Shown: piece by piece, positions 53,900 to 64,000 of the stretch | Position numbering within the stretch: the stretch's first letter is position 1 | Layout: each line of letters opens with the position of its first letter | Assembly: GCA_035771165.1 (NCBI GenBank) | Contig: JAWNZC010000265.1 | Span: 576,001 to 640,000, forward strand | Length of the DNA stretch: 64,000 nt | Direction of reading: 5' to 3' | DNA from: Paragorgia papillata | Taxonomy: Eukaryota > Cnidaria > Anthozoa > Scleralcyonacea > Coralliidae | Translations under genes and position numbers: made by a program | Notes under the pieces: generated by a model | What the model was told of the DNA's origin: nothing | The model's input: the letters and a program-made list of their open reading frames with translations, nothing else | Databases searched by the model: none

Positions 53900-54621
53900 C
53901 AGGGACGCAGCTAACATGTCGTAATTGGGGGGGGGGGGGGGTGCCAACCCAAAATTTCCGAATGAAATTTTTTTTTCCCGAATCTTGCAATAATAATCAC
54001 AAAACTTTCCCAACTGCCAAAACAACAACAACTATTTTTTTACCATTTACGGTGTAACGGTACTACATTTTATCCATATAATAAATTATAAAACAATTGC
54101 ACAAAAGGTCAAAATGTAAGCATGTAACCGATTATTTCCAGTAGATTTGTATCAAAGACACAATTACAATGGCCGTCGTAACCCGATCCCGTCCAAAGGT
54201 TTTGACTGTAAAAACAACGAGCACATGGGCTGCGGTCGGGATCGGGTTACGTACTTTCACATCCGGCAAACTGGGGTCGCGTGACGACGGGTGCAATATT
54301 CACATTCCCAGAGTACATTACCAGAGCCCACGTTTGTGTGGCGGGCACTGGTAACGAGAATGGAGAATTTAGACAACGTAATTAATGTGTAAGTATTATT
54401 GTATTAAATTCGACCGACAAGTTTTCTGTTACCACATACCAGTACATTTATTTTTCATTTAATCAGTAGATTTTGACAAATCTTTCAAAATAGTCTTAAA
54501 GAAAAAGGTGCCAATTTTCCGAATAGACCCGTGAGTTTTCCGAATATTGCAATTTTGTAAAAGTTGAGGGGGGGGGGGGGGGGTGCCGCACCCCCTCAAT
54601 ACCCCCCTCGCTACGGCCCTG
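53900..54621. mobile_element. hAT-type MITE
   Basis: Exact 8-bp duplication GTCTTAGA (53892-53899 and 54622-54629) and ends CAGGGACGCAGC / GCTACGGCCCTG. It contains two poly-G tracts (about 53928 and 54570), each followed by GTGCC, and CCGAATnTTGCAAT phrases in subterminal positions. An inner AACCCGATCCCG hairpin is near 54178-54254. No transposase. Confidence 0.8.
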
Positions 54622-54739
54622 GTCTTAGAGTGCTGTAAAAGTGATTCTCGGTAAAAGCTAAAGAGAAGAGACGTGACTAGGCTGCTATGTTTTTCTGTTT
54701 CTTCAGCAGCGAAAATGTAGAGAACGGAGAAACAGTTTG

Positions 54740-55080
54740 ATAATGCTTTTTATTATATAGTAGAGAGTGAGATACTGAAAAATACACAGTGAGATATTTT
54801 TCATATCTTCACTAGTGAAGATATCGATCACGTGACAATTTGACAATTTGCTTTTGAGCGTGAAATTTCACAATTTTTTGCTTGGGACTATATAATAAAC
54901 AGAACATTACACGGTGGCTTGAAGATATGACTTTTATCTTCTCGTGTTAAAAACAATATTTTACTCACTCGCTGCGCTCGTTCGTAAAATATTGTTTTCA
55001 CCACTCAAAGATAAAAGTCATATCTTCGCGCCGCCGTGTAATATCCTCTATATATATTAAAAGCGTTAAAATATTTTAAA
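54740..55080. repeat. Palindromic dispersed repeat
   Basis: GAAGATATGACTTTTATCTT and AAACAATATTTTACTCACTCG are mirrored by CGTTCGTAAAATATTGTTTT and GATAAAAGTCATATCTTC, with ACACGGTGG / CGCCGTGTAATAT at the ends. Confidence 0.6.
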
Positions 55081-56122
55081 AGCGTATTACATGTAAATTC
55101 GTTTGCGTGAAAGTCATCTACTGTACATCTACAACCTTCGTTTCATGCGTCAACATGGTCTAAGGATAAAAAATTCAACCCTAACAGCAACTATGGCGGT
55201 ACATGTAAGTCACAATTTGTACATTACTGAGACGCGATCATGATATATATAATGGTTATAATATAACTAGGTTACCTAAATGGTATGTGAATGCTGCCTT
55301 TGGTAATGTGGCAGAGTTGTGGGTTTTCTGACATGTGGGAGGAGAAGGCTTGGTGGTTGCGTGTTTCTGACTTTCTGTATGCATTTTAAACACAAGAAAG
55401 ATAAATTCAAGAAGTAAAAAAATTATTTTTATTGTGTATTTTTTAAAGCAATAGAATGCAACTGTAAAATGTTGAATATAAATGTAAAGCTAAAATTTCT
55501 TCTTAAAATAAACATACACGTCTTCGCACATCAGATTCACATTAAGCAATTGTTTAATAAATGACTAACTGACTCATTGAGAACTATGTAGACTAAACTT
55601 CACGGCTTGTCTTTAGGATATCTTGGTAGCGTTTGGGCTAAAGGTCTTTGGGAGAGGCTATATATTAATTGAAAAGATGCATACGCACCCGCTCCTCAGT
55701 ATTGGCCATTTGACAGTTCAAATGTCTGTTGTAATGAAACAAAATTGCAATTGACTAATGACATTTGTTTAATCTTGCAGATGACGAAAGACATTTGTCT
55801 AATTTTACATGAAATTCACAATTAGCATACTGCATACATACCTGAAAACCTGTTCGCTCGACAGTCCAAACGAAAAGAAAGCATGTACTTCGCGCGTTGT
55901 ATTCTGTATATGGTTAAGTTTGTGTAATACGCAGATTGTTTTATTAGAAATATGCGCGGTTTAATAAGCGTCAACGTCATCGAACTTGCCCGCACAGCGG
56001 CACCACAGCACATCTAACGATAAACAAGCCAAGTTTCCATTGCCTGCGTATCAAGCAGGGATTGATTTCACGAACAACTGCGACCAGTTCTTCTTGAACT
56101 GATGAAACATGACACTTACCAT
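55081..56122. other. Centre of the inverted duplication, no firm feature
   Basis: A donor-like GTATGT context occurs on the minus strand near 55845, but no exon with a domain signature is found. Confidence 0.25.
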
Positions 56123-57063
56123 TTAATATGCCATCATCACAACAACATTGTATCCCGTGGCGTCTATTTTTTGGCGTGCTTTTTGTTTGAATGACCAAAC
56201 CGACGTTAAATGTATGGGCATCAGCAATGATTCCACAGCAGATTTTTCGTGATTTGTTGTAAATCGTTCGCCATGCGCTTTCTTGTTTGTCGCTGACTTT
56301 CGCTTGCTATACAACTGCACAACATTCGTATAAATAACCTGTTCAAACACGGCAAGACATATTAATCATAATTGTCGCGTTTAAAATCTACAAATTTTGA
56401 CTTACATTTTCTCTACTATAGCTGTAGCTGCTATTTATTTTATGTTTAATCGTTCTGGGTGTCGAGAATCACTTTTACAGCACTCTAAGACCATCTTTTA
56501 ACCACTCTTATTGTACGGTGTTCTCAGTGTCCGAATGTTCATCTGACATTGTTTGTCCGAAAAATGTCACGTGGATCCCCTAAGGGCCTGTTCACATGAG
56601 TCGAGTTATCTCGGGGGGGGGGGGGGGTAGGGTTATCTCTATCCCCCGAGATAACTCGCTGTTAGTTTATTTCCATGTTAAAAAAGTAAACCGTTCACAT
56701 GAGACCGAGATAACTCGGGGGATAGGGATAACTCGGTCGGAGCGATAGGGTAACCCTAGCCCCCGAGTTATCCCTACCTCCATGTGAACGCTTTCACCCG
56801 AGTTATCTCGGGGGGTAGGGTCAACTGAGGCATGCGTATTTATGCTGCTGCTCGGGATAACTCGGGGTGAAGCATTCACATGAAGCTAGGGTTATCTCGG
56901 GGGCCAGGGACAACTTGGTAGTTGCATTTTATCATGTGAAATAGGGTCAACTTTGACCCCGAGTTATCCCTACCCCCGAGATAACCCGGTCTTGTATGAA
57001 CAGCCCCTAAGGTCCTAGCTGGAAAAAGATGGATTTGAAGTAAATAAAACTTACCTTATTCAT
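56123..57063 (-). CDS. Candidate two-exon small gene
   Basis: The minus-strand ATG at 57061-57063 begins a three-codon exon (MNK) ending in AAG|GTAAGT at 57055. An AACAG acceptor at 56339-56340 opens a frame of 71 codons (start VIYTNVVQLYSKRKS, stop 56123-56125), giving a 74-residue basic product. A second frame across the same exon is also open and Cys-rich, and a GTAAGT at about 56117 could be a further donor, so the frame is uncertain. The proposed intron contains the PIF/Harbinger MITE and one arm of an inverted repeat. The protein is not recognised. Confidence 0.25.
56584..57007. mobile_element. PIF/Harbinger MITE
   Basis: Ends GGGCCTGTTCACATGAG and, inverted, GGGGCTGTTCATACAAG, bounded by TAA (56581-56583 and 57008-57010). 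The GGGCCTGTT start and a TAA duplication are typical of PIF/Harbinger. The interior is built of many GAGTTATCTCGGGGG-type units in both orientations. Confidence 0.8.
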
Positions 57064-57134
57064 CGCCGTGGCCCGGCCATAGTGAAGAGAAGTCGAAGGA
57101 CTCCTCCTTTTAAAACGACCATCTTGGATTTTAC

Positions 57135-57205
57135 TTTCATAACCTCGGCATATGGCACGGATTACTTCCGGTAAATTCACGCGCTGTGATTGGTTGCTGA
57201 CGGGG
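57135..57205 (-). promoter_or_regulatory. CCAAT/ETS-type promoter candidate
   Basis: Read on the minus strand, an inverted CCAAT motif (AACCAATCACAG) is followed within about 20 bp by ACCGGAAGTAA, a consensus ETS/GABP site. This combination is common in TATA-less metazoan promoters. It lies directly upstream of the short ATG exon ending in GTAAGT at 57055. Confidence 0.35.
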
Positions 57206-57489
57206 CGAGATTTCTCCGTAATGCCCACGGGTATTATCCGTAACGCCCACGGGCATTATGAAAATTGTTAATGCCCTACGATTGGAAACAAACAAAAAAT
57301 CCTAATAAGAAACTTTTATTGCCGAAAAGCGGCGAAAATAGATGAAATAGACGACGATGAACATTATAAAAGTAAATTCTAGTATCCAGACGAGAAAGAA
57401 ACAGAAGAAAATAACGCTAGTTCGGTGTTTTGACGAAGTTAAAGGAAGCGAAGACCAAGATATACAAGATTGATTTTGAAATAAAAAGT

Positions 57490-57665
57490 GCCATATAATA
57501 AACTACTTAATAACTTCGACCGTTCGGTCTTTGCGGTAAAATATTAAACCTAGCTTCGGTCTTGAGCGTATTAACCTCGCTATCGCTCGGTCAATACAGC
57601 AAGACCTCGGTTTAATATTTTACCGTAAAGACCTCACTCTCGGTTATTAAGTAGTTAATTATATG
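57490..57665. mobile_element. Hairpin MITE
   Basis: CCATATAATAAACTACTTAATAACTT ends face AAGTAGTTAATTATATGGC; inner GCGGTAAAATATTAAACC faces GGTTTAATATTTTACCG. Confidence 0.65.
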
Positions 57666-58030
57666 GCCTTGCTGAAATAATTATTATTTAACTTAAAACT
57701 ATCAGAGACATGAAAACGTCACTGCAAAACTCGCAACGTTTTGTTTAACAGATTTTATTTTTTTTATTTAGAACAAAAAAAACCCCAGAAAAACAAAGAT
57801 AATTTGTTTAGCTTCTTTAGTTCTTCGTTAATTAATCAAAGTGCATTTGTAATTGGGTTCTTTATCTCACTCAGATAAACTAAGTTTTAGGAACCAATCA
57901 GATTGCAGGATTTCCGTATTCGGACCTCTCAGCGCCACTGCCATATAATAAACCTTTTTACTTCATTACCAACAAAAACAGAATCATTTTCCCAAACTGA
58001 GATTCGGTATAGCGGTAAAAGAACGTTCTT

Positions 58031-58206
58031 TTAAGCCCGTTTTCCACTAGGCGACTTTTTTCGCGCGAAGCGATTATTCGCCAGAAAAAGTAGGATCTGT
58101 TTCTACTTTTTCGCGGCGAATTTTGTCGCTAACCAATCACGTTGCTGAATATATTTTTTCGATTCCCTTCGCGCGTAAAAAATCGCCTAGTGGAAAATGG
58201 GCTTAA
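58031..58206. mobile_element. 176-bp TTAA-flanked MITE
   Basis: GCCCGTTTTCCACTAGGCGA and its complement TCGCCTAGTGGAAAATGGGC bounded by TTAA. A diverged partial copy lies near 22405. Confidence 0.75.
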
Positions 58207-58221
58207 CGTAATATATCAACA

Positions 58222-58310
58222 ACGAGTTTGAGTGTTTCATCAGGGGATTCAAATACGAGAAAACATATTGTTTTCGAGTGTTTGGATTCCCCTGATGAAA
58301 CACTATAAAT
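58222..58310. repeat. Hairpin
   Basis: GTGTTTCATCAGGGGATTCAAA faces TTTGGATTCCCCTGATGAAACAC around a 30-base loop. Confidence 0.7.
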
Positions 58311-58339
58311 GAGTTGTTGATTTAGATTTAATGACTTTA

Positions 58340-58605
58340 TTGCCTATTGCAACTGGTGGTCAAACAGAGCGAAATGCCCCAATTGAACATGACTACCATG
58401 ATGTAAGTGTTGGTTTTGCGGAGGGAGGAAAACCGGAGAACCCGGCGAAAAACCATCGAAGCACAGGAGAGATCAACTACAACTCTACTCGCATTAGTTT
58501 CCAGCTCGACAACGGGGTAATTCCCAAGCGGTCACCCATCCAAGTACTAACCCCGTCTAACCGGGCTTAACTTTTGGTGAGAGGCAGCGCGCTAACAGCA
58601 CACGC
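58340..58605 (-). repeat. 5S rRNA-derived SINE
   Basis: The minus strand carries AAGCCCGGTTAGACGGGG, TTAGTACTTGGATGGGTG and ACCGCTTGGGAATTAC, a 5S rRNA 3' half with internal promoter. The remainder (GGAGGGAGGAAAACCGGAG on the plus strand) is shared with the 5795-5990 copy. The plus-strand ORF here is a by-product. Confidence 0.65.
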
Positions 58606-58620
58606 CACCCGTGCTCGAGC

Positions 58621-59065
58621 GATTTCAATAGACCATTTGCACGTTGACGTACGATGGCGTTGGGTGACTACAACTACCAGAATGCTTTGCCAGTATGCTA
58701 GAGTTTCCGCTAAAGATATGACTCAAAAGGACCCGTCCAGCCTTTCGCGGCTTTTCCAAAATATGTCTTTAAATTTGTTTTTTCCAAGTTTGTCGTGAAG
58801 TTTCAGTGAGTCTCAAGATATTAGCAATCTTTTCGATACCCTAACCACAACATAAACCCTAACCCTAATCAGAAATCTTGTTTAACCCCTAGCTTTTTGA
58901 AAAAACATATTTGACGACATGTTTTGGAAAAGCCGCGAAAGGACCGGACGGGTCCCTTTGACTCATCCGTTTTAGCCGAAACCCTAGAATACTGGCAAAG
59001 CATTCTGGTAGTTTAGGTCACCCAACGCCATCTCACGTCATCGTGCAAATTGACCTATTGAAAAA
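58621..59065. mobile_element. Hairpin MITE with ~185-bp arms
   Basis: TTTCAATAGACCATTTGCAC, CCAGAATGCTTTGCCAGTAT and GGACCCGTCCAGCCTTTCGC each recur inverted in the right half. The centre holds ACCCTAACCCTAATC. Confidence 0.75.
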
Positions 59066-59497
59066 TGCAATTAAAATAAACCCTCTTGAGATTTTATTCA
59101 TGATGTGTGTAAAATTTATTCATACAGCAACTTGTTTATTGTGCATAGATAATTGAGATCTTAAGAATTAGATGAACACCGGTTTTCATCTAATATCTTG
59201 GGTTTTACTGGAGTATCCAACTTCAATCAGGTGATTGAACTATTGTAATTGGCTGATTATCTCATGAATTATTAATGATTTATGATGTATTAAAACGATC
59301 CATCTTTGGTCAAGAAATACAATGGATTTACAATGAAATCTAAAAGGTTAAAACTTTACGTTATTACATCAGTCAAAAAGTTACAAATCTAAAACATCTA
59401 AAATACAACTACATTTTGGGTTTGATATGGTCACTGCCTCATTGCTCGAGGGATAAAACTGTTCCTATGTCGTGCTGTGCCTGAAAAAGGTAGATAC

Positions 59498-59982
59498 TTG
59501 AAGTGCCAATGCAGCGAAATTTCACCCCAGTTTTTTATGATTGCATTTGAAAGAACACTTAAAATGACAACGTGACATCTTTCGTAGAATTTCGTTTTCT
59601 TGCTTCATTCTTGAGATATTCAGGTTTGTTGTCATACTTATGACATCACACTGCATAACGACTTTTTGGAATAGCATCAATTTTAGGATAGTCCAAATAT
59701 TTTACACCCAGTTACACACGTTTAGTGACCATGCAGTCATGGCTACATACATGCAAATGCAATTTTTATTAAGTACTTTCGATAAGCACTCAAAGAAAAT
59801 CATACTTTTCTAAAAAGTCATTAAGCAGTGTGATGTCATTTGCATATTAAACAAACCTGAATATCTCAAGAATGAAGTAAGGAAACGAAATTCTACGAAA
59901 GATGTTACGTTGTCATTTTAAGTGTTCTTTCAAATGCAATCATAAAAAACTGAGGTGAAATTTCGCTGCATTGGCACTTTAA
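59498..59982. mobile_element. TTAA-type hairpin MITE, copy 1
   Basis: AAGTGCCAATGCAGCGAAAT faces ATTTCGCTGCATTGGCACTT. Arms of about 190 bp include TGCATTTGAAAGAACACTTA. TTAA remains on the right, mutated to TTGA on the left. Confidence 0.8.
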
Positions 59983-60555
59983 ATGAACTATACCTAGGTT
60001 TAAGATTATAATTTGAGTTATTATGTTCTGTAATACGATGATGAAAGATATGACTTGGGTCCTCTATAATAGTGTCAAGTTCCTTGACAAGAGCTATATT
60101 TCTTCCAGGGATTATTTTAACGTGTAGTGATAACCAATTTGTGCAGTGATAAATGAGATTTGTGCACCGTAAACTAACAGCCTTATGCCCTTAATTTCAA
60201 CTTTCAAGATACGTGAGTATAGCTACTATAGCAGGCCATACTACCCTAATAAACAAAACGCTAGTGTTCTTACAATTTAGCCAGACTACCCAACGGTGCC
60301 AACCAGCCAATCCCACATAACATGCTTGAGGATTCTCTCAGGTCGATGCGTCTGTGCCTGTGATACTGTTTGACCATTGTTATTTTGAAAATGCGAATGT
60401 ATGCTGTGCGAAAGGGATTAAATCATTAAAAATTGGGAAAAGGAGGGCCGCTTATCTATACTACCGAGCTACTCAGTGCTCCATCGCTGTTTAACGTGCT
60501 ACTGAAGGTAGATTTTATGCCTTTTTCACCTCTTTGTCAGTAATAAAAATTCCTT

Positions 60556-60735
60556 AAAATAATCCCTGATTTCTTCTCTCATCGAGAGTCGGCAGATGAT
60601 CATGGGGGAGCCCAATAATTCGTAGACTCCTCCTTTGCACACGTTCTAGTTCCTCCTTGAAATATCCAGGTAGGCCACCCCATACCGGGGATGCATACTT
60701 AAGCACGGACCTAATGAGTGTGAGACGGAGCTGTC
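60556..60735 (-). pseudogene. CR1-like LINE C-terminal fragment
   Basis: The minus-strand frame gives LRLTLIRSVLKYASPVWGGL, then FKEELERVQRRSLRIIGLP and LDERR, the typical post-RT motif, followed by a stop at about 60556. Confidence 0.8.
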
Positions 60736-60962
60736 ATTAATTCTACCCGGGAGGGGGCAGAAGGTAAGGTGCTAGGCCATGAAACTATAAATCAAAATTT
60801 AGTGGGCTACGAAAACATTTGGAAAAACTTTGATTGGCCATGAATTTAAGATGTATGGGGCCACGAAACTAAAACAAATTTTATAGTTGGGTCACGAAAC
60901 GTTAACAGCAATTTTCAGTTTTCCTTCTGCCCCCTTCCCAGATAGAATTAATGACAGCTCCC

Positions 60963-61469
60963 TTAAAGTGCTTATGCAGCGAAATTTCACCCCAGTTTTT
61001 TTATGATTGCATTTGAAAGAACACTTAAAATGACAACGTAACATCTTTCGTAGAATTTCGTTTCCTTGCTTCATTCTTGAGATATTCAGGTTTGTTTGAT
61101 ATGCAAATGTCATACTTATGACATCACACTGCATAATGACTTTTTAGAAAAGTATGATTTTCTTTGAGAGTGCTTATCGAAAGTACTTAATAAAAATTTG
61201 CACTTGCATGTATATAGCCATGACTGGTCACTAAACGTGTGTAGCTGGGTGTAAAATATTTGGACTATCCTAAAATTGATGCTCTTTCAAAACGTCTTAT
61301 GCAGTGTGATGTCACAAGTATGACATTTGCATATCAAACAAACCTGAATATCTCAAGAATGAAGCAAGGAAACGAAATTCTACGAAAGATGTTACGTTGT
61401 CATTTTAAGTGTTCTTTCAAATGCAATCATAAAAAACTGGGGTGAAATTTCGCTGCATTGGCACTTTAA
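60963..61469. mobile_element. TTAA-type hairpin MITE, copy 2
   Basis: Same family as 59498-59982, TTAA on both sides, start AAGTGCTTATGCAGCGAAAT. The interior is largely the same sequence in the opposite relative order. Confidence 0.8.
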
Positions 61470-61479
61470 ATACAATTGA

Positions 61480-61744
61480 CCTTTTCACATCGGTGAAACT
61501 GACAGACGTTTATGTGACAGGTTTGCTGAACATCTTCGCCGGTTCCGTGAGGAACAATGATGTTGACAAGCCTGTCGCCCGACATTTTAAGAGTGTCAAC
61601 CATCATATTTCGGACATGAAAGTTTGTGCCATCTCACCCATTTCTGGTAGTAATGACAGCCGCAAAAGACAAGAAAACCGTCTCATTTTCAAAATTGGAA
61701 CCATTCGTCCTCACGGACTCAACGAACGTTTTTCTTTTATTTAA
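61480..61744 (+). pseudogene. Penelope-like GIY-YIG C-terminal fragment
   Basis: The frame reads AGSVRNNDVDKPVARHF, NHHISDMKVCAISPIS, then SRKRQENRLIFKIGTI and NERFSFI with a stop at 61744, the conserved C-terminus of Penelope-like proteins. The YIG portion upstream is lost, and the RT is absent. Confidence 0.7.
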
Positions 61745-62000
61745 CACTTCTCAAGACGCTGTTTTTGTTTAGCAAGGGCGGATATAAACAGTGTTTTCAC
61801 TTAATTTATCAATTTTTTCTTTTATTTCACACTTCTGAACACGCTGTTTTTGTTTAGCTAGGGCGAACATAAACAGTGTTTTCACTATCTCAGCTTTTTC
61901 ACTCAATTTATCTTTTTTTCCCTCTTTTATTTGAGACTTCTGAAGACGCTGCTTTTGTTTAGCAAGAGCGGACATAGACAGTGTTTTCACTTAATTAATT
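61745..62000 (+). repeat. ~85-bp tandem repeat, three units
   Basis: Units share GACGCTGTTTTTGTTTAGC, AGGGCGGACATAAACAGTG and TTTTCACT, directly after the Penelope-like 3' end. Confidence 0.75.
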
Positions 62001-62279
62001 TATCGATTTTTTTACTCTCGCTCATCCTTTTTACACACCCTCATTTTTTTGCTCATCGACGGTAGGAATAGCAAATGTCTTTCGCATCTCATTATTGATT
62101 TGTTATTCTTATTTTGCTCTGATTGGCTAATTTTTTCGCATCTCATTATAATTTGTTATTGTTATTTTTATCTGATTGGCTTATTTTTGATCACATGATT
62201 ATCTTTCTTATATAAGCTCGTTGTTTGTTTACACTCTTTACGTTTCTCTCTGACGAAGGGCCTTCGCTAGAAACGTTAG

Positions 62280-62700
62280 ACCCTATTTACACGAAGAGGA
62301 TTGAGTGTTGAAGTCAAATCTCGCATGTTGTTTCTCCTTGTTGTGTTTACATGAAGAAGATTGAAAGTTTTCGATCTGATCGAAACGGATGGCTGAAGTC
62401 AATCCCCGCAGTGGAGTGGATTGACTTGAGATTCAAGCAAGGATCGACTTGAATGTCTCCAATCTGATTCATCTAAACACGGTTTGACTTGAAAATGCCT
62501 TGATATGCATGAGTGAAGTTAGTGCGTGTTGTAAACATGGCGGACATTGAGGAAAGCCCAGAAAATAGTGTTGAAAAACCGCTTACAAAAAGCAAAAACA
62601 GATCAGATTCTCCATGTAAACATGTGCCTGGATTGACTTCACTCGCGTTTTTCGATTCGATTGGACTGTCAATCCGCTTCATGTAAACACGGCCTAAGTT
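62280..62700. mobile_element. MITE with TTTACATGAAG ends
   Basis: CCCTATTTACACGAAGAGGATTG faces CAATCCGCTTCATGTAAACACGG; the interior repeats GGATTGACTT/AAGTCAATCC phrases. Confidence 0.55.
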
Positions 62701-62767
62701 TCCTATCCAGTTGCCCTCCATTATCTATGGTTTTAGCATAGTCTGTGGTCTAACTAACCTGAGAAAT

Positions 62768-62814
62768 ATAAAAATATATACATATATATATACATATATA
62801 CATATATGTATCTT
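62768..62814. repeat. TATACA microsatellite
   Basis: ATATATACATATATATATAC-type run. Confidence 0.85.
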
Positions 62815-62869
62815 CCTCGGTCAATTCAGGCATGTCCAATTTTAGAAATGGAGTTTTTTAAAACCTCTG

Positions 62870-64000
62870 ACTTGATTTCAAGATACTGTGACTTGACGTC
62901 AAGATACTCTGACTTGACTTTAAGATACTGTGACTTGACTTTAAGATACTGTGACTTGACTTTAAGATACTGTGACTTGACTTTAAGATACTCTGACTTG
63001 ACTTCAAGATACTGTGACTTTACTTTAAGATACTGTGACTTGATTTTAAGATATTGTGACTTGACTTTAAGATACTGTGACTTGACTTTAAGATACTGTG
63101 ACTTGACTTTAAGATACTGTGACTTGACTTCAAGATACTGTGACTTGACTTCAAGATACTCTGACTTGACTTCAAGATACTGTGACTTGACTTTAAGATA
63201 CTGTGACTTGACGTCAAGATACTGTGACTTGACTTTAAGATACTGTGACTTGACTTTAAGATACTGTGACTTGACTTTAAGATACTGTGACTTGACTTTA
63301 AGATACTGTGACTTGACTTTAAGATACTGTGACTTGACTTCAAGATACTGTGACTTGACTTTAAGATACTCTGACTTGACTTCAAGATACTGTGACTTGA
63401 CTTTAATATACTGTGACTTGACTTTAAGATACTGTGACTTGACTTTAAGATACTGTGACTTGACTTTAAGATACTGTGACTTGACTTTAAGATACTGTGA
63501 CTTGACTTCAAGATACTGTGACTTGACTTTAAGATACTGTGACTTGACTTTAAGATACTGTGACTTGACTTCAAGATACTGTGACTTGACTTTAAGATAC
63601 TGTGACTTGACTTTAAGATACTGTGACTTGACTTCAAGATACTGTGACTTGACTTTAAGATACTCTGACTTGACTTCAGGATACTCTGACTTGACTTTAA
63701 GATACTGTGACTTGACTTTAAGATACTGTGACTTGACTTTAAGATACTGTGACTTGACTTTAAGATACTCTGACTTGACTTTAAGATACTGTGACTTGAC
63801 TTCAAGATACTGTGACTTGACTTCAAGATGCTGTGACTTGACTTTAAGATACTGTGACTTTACTTCAAGATACTGTGACTTGACTTTAAGATACTGTGAC
63901 TTTACTTCAAGATACTGTGACTTGACTTTAAGATACTGTGACTTGACTTTAAGATACTGTGGCTTGACTTTAAGATACTCTGACTTGACTTTAAGATACT
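62870..64000 (+). repeat. 21-bp satellite array, over 50 units, running off the window
   Basis: The unit GACTTGACTTTAAGATACTG plus T has a few variants (TTC for TTT, CTCTGA for CTGTGA, TTTACTTC). Because 21 is a multiple of three, the minus strand stays open for 268 codons of a seven-residue repeat. No start context or non-repeat sequence supports a gene. Confidence 0.95.

Larger units (their letters stand above)
53736..57035. repeat. Inverted duplication with a transposon in each arm
   Basis: The left arm (CCACCTTTTTCCAGCTAGGA, GTCCACGTGACACTTTTCGG, AAGATGGTCTTAGA then GTGCTGTAAAAGTGATTCTC) recurs inverted between 56461 and 57035. The left arm is interrupted by a hAT (53900-54621), the right arm by a PIF/Harbinger MITE (56584-57007), each arm giving the empty site of the other. 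About 1.8 kb of single-copy DNA lies between. Confidence 0.8.

Noticed and set aside
58331..58570. 79-codon plus-strand ORF
   Set aside because: Its C-terminal half is antisense to the 5S-derived segment. This kind of translation is common from SINE copies.
58850..58875. Telomere-like ACCCTAACCCTAA
   Set aside because: Only two to three units in the loop of a hairpin MITE; not a telomere or interstitial telomere array.
63020..63826. 268-codon minus-strand ORF
   Set aside because: It consists only of the 21-bp satellite, whose length is a multiple of three. No start context, splice site or unique sequence supports a gene.
62870..64000. CRISPR-like regular repeat
   Set aside because: Units are contiguous with no unique spacers, and the DNA is eukaryotic. 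It is a satellite.

Overview
The window is eukaryotic, intron-rich, AT-rich and very repeat-dense. It looks like animal DNA, most likely an anthozoan cnidarian (coral or anemone). This rests on the domain mix (ankyrin, ROC-COR GTPase and Death domains joined by phase-1 exons), Penelope-like elements with GIY-YIG ends, 5S-like and tRNA-like SINEs, and many TTAA-flanked hairpin MITEs. The species assignment is inference. No prokaryotic operon, CRISPR array or rRNA operon was seen.

The one substantial gene runs on the minus strand from about 49415 down to 12847. Twelve exons can be placed by GT/AG borders, and all internal borders are phase 1. Joined, they total 4497 nt, which is 1498 codons plus stop. 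In order they give five ankyrin repeats (49415-48802), two tandem copies of a 49-residue module (35558-35412 and 33041-32895), a ROC GTPase plus COR-like region with a terminal Cys/His cluster (25477-23060), a linker (22318-22250), a Death domain (20465-20139), four small linkers (19183-14703), and a terminal trypsin-fold-like domain lacking the catalytic His and Ser (13490-12847). This resembles the ankyrin-ROC-COR-Death part of DAPK1 without the kinase and with a pseudoprotease tail. It was probably assembled by exon shuffling and is a candidate signalling or innate-immunity scaffold. A decayed copy of its first exon lies at 51747-51905.

The introns and flanks hold mobile DNA. From left to right: LINE remnants (1-540, 26750-27990, 28330-28870, 52970-53225, 60556-60735); a tRNA-like SINE cluster (4905-6545); a Ty3/gypsy fragment (9125-9372); a Tc1/mariner-like hairpin (10860-11390); a decayed THAP sequence (29526-29840); a Mutator-like palindrome (39334-40941) with a nested hairpin; two Penelope-like fragments (41030-41873 and 61480-61744); and a nearly complete Ty3/gypsy element with very short LTRs (42611-48300), split by a hAT element (45055-46972). 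An inverted duplication (53736-57035) carries a hAT element in one arm and a PIF/Harbinger MITE in the other. Simple and satellite arrays include a 179-bp array (50416-51128) and a 21-bp satellite that runs off the right edge (62870-64000).

Minor gene candidates are a plus-strand two-exon fragment ending in a transmembrane helix (15454-15802), nested in an intron of the big gene, and a small minus-strand model with a CCAAT/ETS-type promoter (57230-56123). Exon models rest on splice-site reading and frame consistency only. No transcript or database search was available.
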